NCBI GenBank assembly: GCA_964446745.1 | Contig: CAYURR010000065.1 | Coordinates: forward strand, 1-15,446 | Direction of reading: 5' to 3' | Length of the DNA: 15,446 bases | Source: CAYURR01 sp964446745 | GTDB taxonomy: Bacteria; Bacillota; Clostridia; Lachnospirales; WQUN01 | Shown: in pieces, positions 13,740 through 15,446 of the stretch | Layout of the letters: the number at the start of each line of letters is the position of its first letter | Position numbering within the stretch: position 1 is the first letter of the stretch | Position numbers and translations under genes: made by a program | Notes under the pieces: model-generated | Database searches by the model: none | Seen by the model: only the letters and a program-made list of their open reading frames with translations | Told to the model about the DNA's origin: nothing

Positions 13740-14381
13740 ATGATTTTTCAAAACAACAGTAAGCTTGTAATGATGGGGGATTCCGTAACGGATGTGAATC
13801 GTGAGCGTCCAATCGGAGAGGGACTGGGGGAGGCGTTGGGCAAGGGATATCCGAGCCTTGTGAGCGCCATGATCAATACAAAGTATCCCGAGTCTCGAGT
13901 GAGGGTAGTCAACATGGGTATCAGCGGCAACAACGTCAGAGACCTGAAATCTCGCTGGCAGACCGATGTGTTTGACCTGCAGCCGGACTGGGTATCGGTG
14001 ATGATAGGTATCAACGATGTATGGCGTCATTTTGATGCGCCGTATATGACCGAGCTCCATGTGCCACTCGATGAGTATAAAAAAACCTTGGACGCGCTCG
14101 TCGAGACAACGCTGCCCAAGGTTTCCGGTATGATATTGATGACGCCGTATTACATAGAGCCGAACAAAGCGGACACTATGCGCGCGATGATGGATGGCTA
14201 CGGCCAAGCCGTCAAAGAGATCGCCCAAAAGCACAATACAGTGTTCGTGGATGTGCAGGCCGCATTTGATCGGCATCTCGAGCACTATAACGCGAACGCG
14301 TTGGCTTGGGACAGGGTGCATCCGAACCTGACCGGGCACATGATCATAGCAAACGAAATGCTAAAGGCTATCGGCTATTAA
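13740..14381 (+). CDS. SGNH/GDSL-family esterase or lipase
   Basis: A 213-residue SGNH hydrolase, of the lysophospholipase L1 / carbohydrate-esterase kind. All four blocks are present: block I MMGDSVTD with nucleophile S15; block II NMGISGNN with the oxyanion glycine (near G60-G63); block III GIND with N92; block V DRVHP with D191 and H194. There is no signal peptide, so it is probably cytosolic, for example a deacetylase of imported sugars or a lysophospholipase. The substrate is not decidable. AGGGGGA lies five to six bases upstream of the ATG at 13740. The gene follows a terminator, and I found no convincing promoter in the 56 bases between FliD-like stop and this start, so it may depend partly on read-through. 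Its stop codon abuts the stop of the opposing reductase gene. Confidence 0.9.
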   Translation: MIFQNNSKLVMMGDSVTDVNRERPIGEGLGEALGKGYPSLVSAMINTKYPESRVRVVNMGISGNNVRDLKSRWQTDVFDLQPDWVSVMIGINDVWRHFDAPYMTELHVPLDEYKKTLDALVETTLPKVSGMILMTPYYIEPNKADTMRAMMDGYGQAVKEIAQKHNTVFVDVQAAFDRHLEHYNANALAWDRVHPNLTGHMIIANEMLKAIGY

Positions 14382-15254
14382 TTATTTCTGCGGGAATACT
14401 GAGCCGTAACCCGAGGCGTAGGCCTTTAGGCGTTCGATCTCGTCGGTGGAGAGTTTAATCTCCGATGTAAAATCCTGTGCGATCTTTACGGCGAGGTCGA
14501 ACAGGCGTACGTCGCCGGGTGGTATAGCGGCCACGATGGGTTGCGATAGCGAAAACATCAACGCTAAGCGTGCGTGCTCGGCGTCGTCGATAGGCTCGTA
14601 CCAGCACTTCGGATATGGGCGTTCACTTTCGGGTAGGGACGCATCCCAATTCTTCTTTGCCATGGCCTTTAATGCGAGCACACAGGCGTTCTTCTCCTGT
14701 GCCTTTTTGATGATCGCGTCTCCGTAATGGCCGTTAGAATTGCCCACAAGTAGTGAAGCCCAGTTGATCGGGGTCAGCACCGATGCAAACGGGAATGCGT
14801 CAAACAGCGCGAGCGCGGCAGCCTCGGTATGTGCCGAAAAGCCGAGGTGCTTGACCTTGCCGTCCTTTTGAGCCTTTGTCAAAACCTCAAGCGCACCGCC
14901 AGGTGAGAGGATGGTGTCTACCTCTTCGAGTGTTGAGACACCATGCAGCTGATACAGGTCAAAGCAATCTGTTTCAAGCACTCGCAATGAGTTTTCTAAT
15001 GCGGCCTGTGCCTCGGTGGCGGAGCGTTTCTCGGTCTTGCACGCCAGAAAGACCTTGTTGCGTTTGCCACGCAGCGCGGGGCCCAAGCGTTCCTCTGCGT
15101 TGCCATAGCTCGGTGCTACATCGAAATAGTTGATACCCGCATCGATAGCCTGCGCGACATAGCGATCCGCGTCGGACTGCGTCTCGCCCGATACAACGAT
15201 ACCTCCGAAGCCTATCACGGACAGCGGTGTGGTATGATATTCTCTATAAATCAT
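14382..15254 (-). CDS. aldo/keto reductase
   Basis: A 290-residue NAD(P)H-dependent aldo/keto reductase with a TIM barrel. The catalytic tetrad is complete: D45 and Y50 (FDVAPSYG), K73 (ACKTEKR) and H104 (YQLHG). The GFGG and FSAH strand motifs are also present. There is no C-terminal iron-sulfur CxxC cluster as found in some clostridial relatives. It probably reduces or oxidises a sugar or aldehyde in the cytosol; the substrate is unknown. The start at 15254 has GGAGGGA five bases upstream and fits the family N-terminus, so an in-frame ATG at 15305 is rejected. It converges with the esterase gene with no base between the stop codons and no terminator visible. Confidence 0.92.
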   Translation of the reverse strand: MIYREYHTTPLSVIGFGGIVVSGETQSDADRYVAQAIDAGINYFDVAPSYGNAEERLGPALRGKRNKVFLACKTEKRSATEAQAALENSLRVLETDCFDLYQLHGVSTLEEVDTILSPGGALEVLTKAQKDGKVKHLGFSAHTEAAALALFDAFPFASVLTPINWASLLVGNSNGHYGDAIIKKAQEKNACVLALKAMAKKNWDASLPESERPYPKCWYEPIDDAEHARLALMFSLSQPIVAAIPPGDVRLFDLAVKIAQDFTSEIKLSTDEIERLKAYASGYGSVFPQK

Positions 15255-15293
15255 GCATATCCCTCCATCTGTAAGATGATTTTTTATAAAATT

Positions 15294-15323
15294 ATTATAT
15301 ATCAAAAAAAAGAATCTTTACAA
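15294..15323 (-). promoter_or_regulatory. promoter of the aldo/keto reductase gene
   Basis: On the minus strand TTGTAA (15323-15318) and a perfect TATAAT (15299-15294) are 18 bases apart. Initiation near 15287 leaves a leader of about 33 bases. The -35 box coincides with that of the divergent tRNA promoter. Confidence 0.55.
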
Positions 15324-15345
15324 ATACTTTTGTATGTGATAATAT
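15317..15345 (+). promoter_or_regulatory. promoter of the tRNA-Arg gene
   Basis: TTTACA (15317-15322) lies 17 bases before TAATAT (15340-15345). An alternative -10, GATAAT at 15338-15343, would give a 15-base spacer. The predicted start is about 50 bases before the tRNA. The -35 box overlaps the one used in the opposite direction. Confidence 0.5.
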
Positions 15346-15399
15346 ATGGAACGTTCCCGCGAGACATGCTCGCAAGAGAATGTAACAGGGGATATATGT

Positions 15400-15446
<47 letters not shown>

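Noticed and set aside
13698..14339. Minus-strand open frame of 213 codons opposite the esterase
   Set aside because: The plus-strand frame carries all four SGNH blocks and a ribosome binding site; the minus frame has neither.

Overview
The window looks like chromosomal DNA from a spore-forming or Clostridia-like member of the Bacillota. The reasons are strong GGAGG-type ribosome binding sites, TTGACA/TATAAT-type promoters with 17-base spacers, a BlaI-M56 peptidase pair, a CPBP protease, FlxA-like and FliD-like proteins, and moderately AT-rich DNA. Species cannot be read from the sequence. I see no insertion sequence, integrase, phage gene or CRISPR array. It reads as a mosaic of small, independently transcribed metabolic, regulatory and envelope genes.

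Layout. 1-1769 (+): the end of an ABC importer operon, with a permease followed four bases later by a cytosolic glycerophosphodiester phosphodiesterase-like protein. 1793-3811 (-): an operon of BlaI-type repressor, M56 membrane metallopeptidase and GNAT acetyltransferase. It is divergent from a small FlxA-like coiled-coil gene (3954-4334, +), and the two strong promoters overlap through their -10 boxes. 4355-7007 (-): a shared terminator, then an alpha/beta-hydrolase-fold protein lacking its nucleophile and, downstream of it, a membrane diguanylate cyclase (Cache-PAS-GGDEF). 7131-8498 (-): a trans-aconitate methyltransferase-like gene, then a MerR regulator with its own 19-base-spacer promoter and a strong terminator.

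8499-10699 (+): a leader region of about 300 bases, a signal-less multicopper oxidase whose type 1 copper ligands lie in the N-terminal part, and an unrecognised 119-residue partner. 10763-12356 (-): CPBP protease and an aminoglycoside-phosphotransferase-fold kinase, in that transcription order. 12430-13719 (+): an orphan FliD-like flagellar-cap protein; a 9-base inverted repeat flanks its promoter and a terminator follows. 13740-14381 (+): an SGNH/GDSL esterase, meeting an aldo/keto reductase (-, 14382-15254) stop codon to stop codon. 15400-15446: the 5' part of tRNA-Arg(ACG), cut by the window end.

No single clearly new system emerges. The points most worth a second look are the multicopper oxidase plus its small partner, the pseudo-hydrolase upstream of the diguanylate cyclase, the interlocked BlaI/FlxA promoters, the FliD-like gene with its bracketed promoter, and the MerR promoter.
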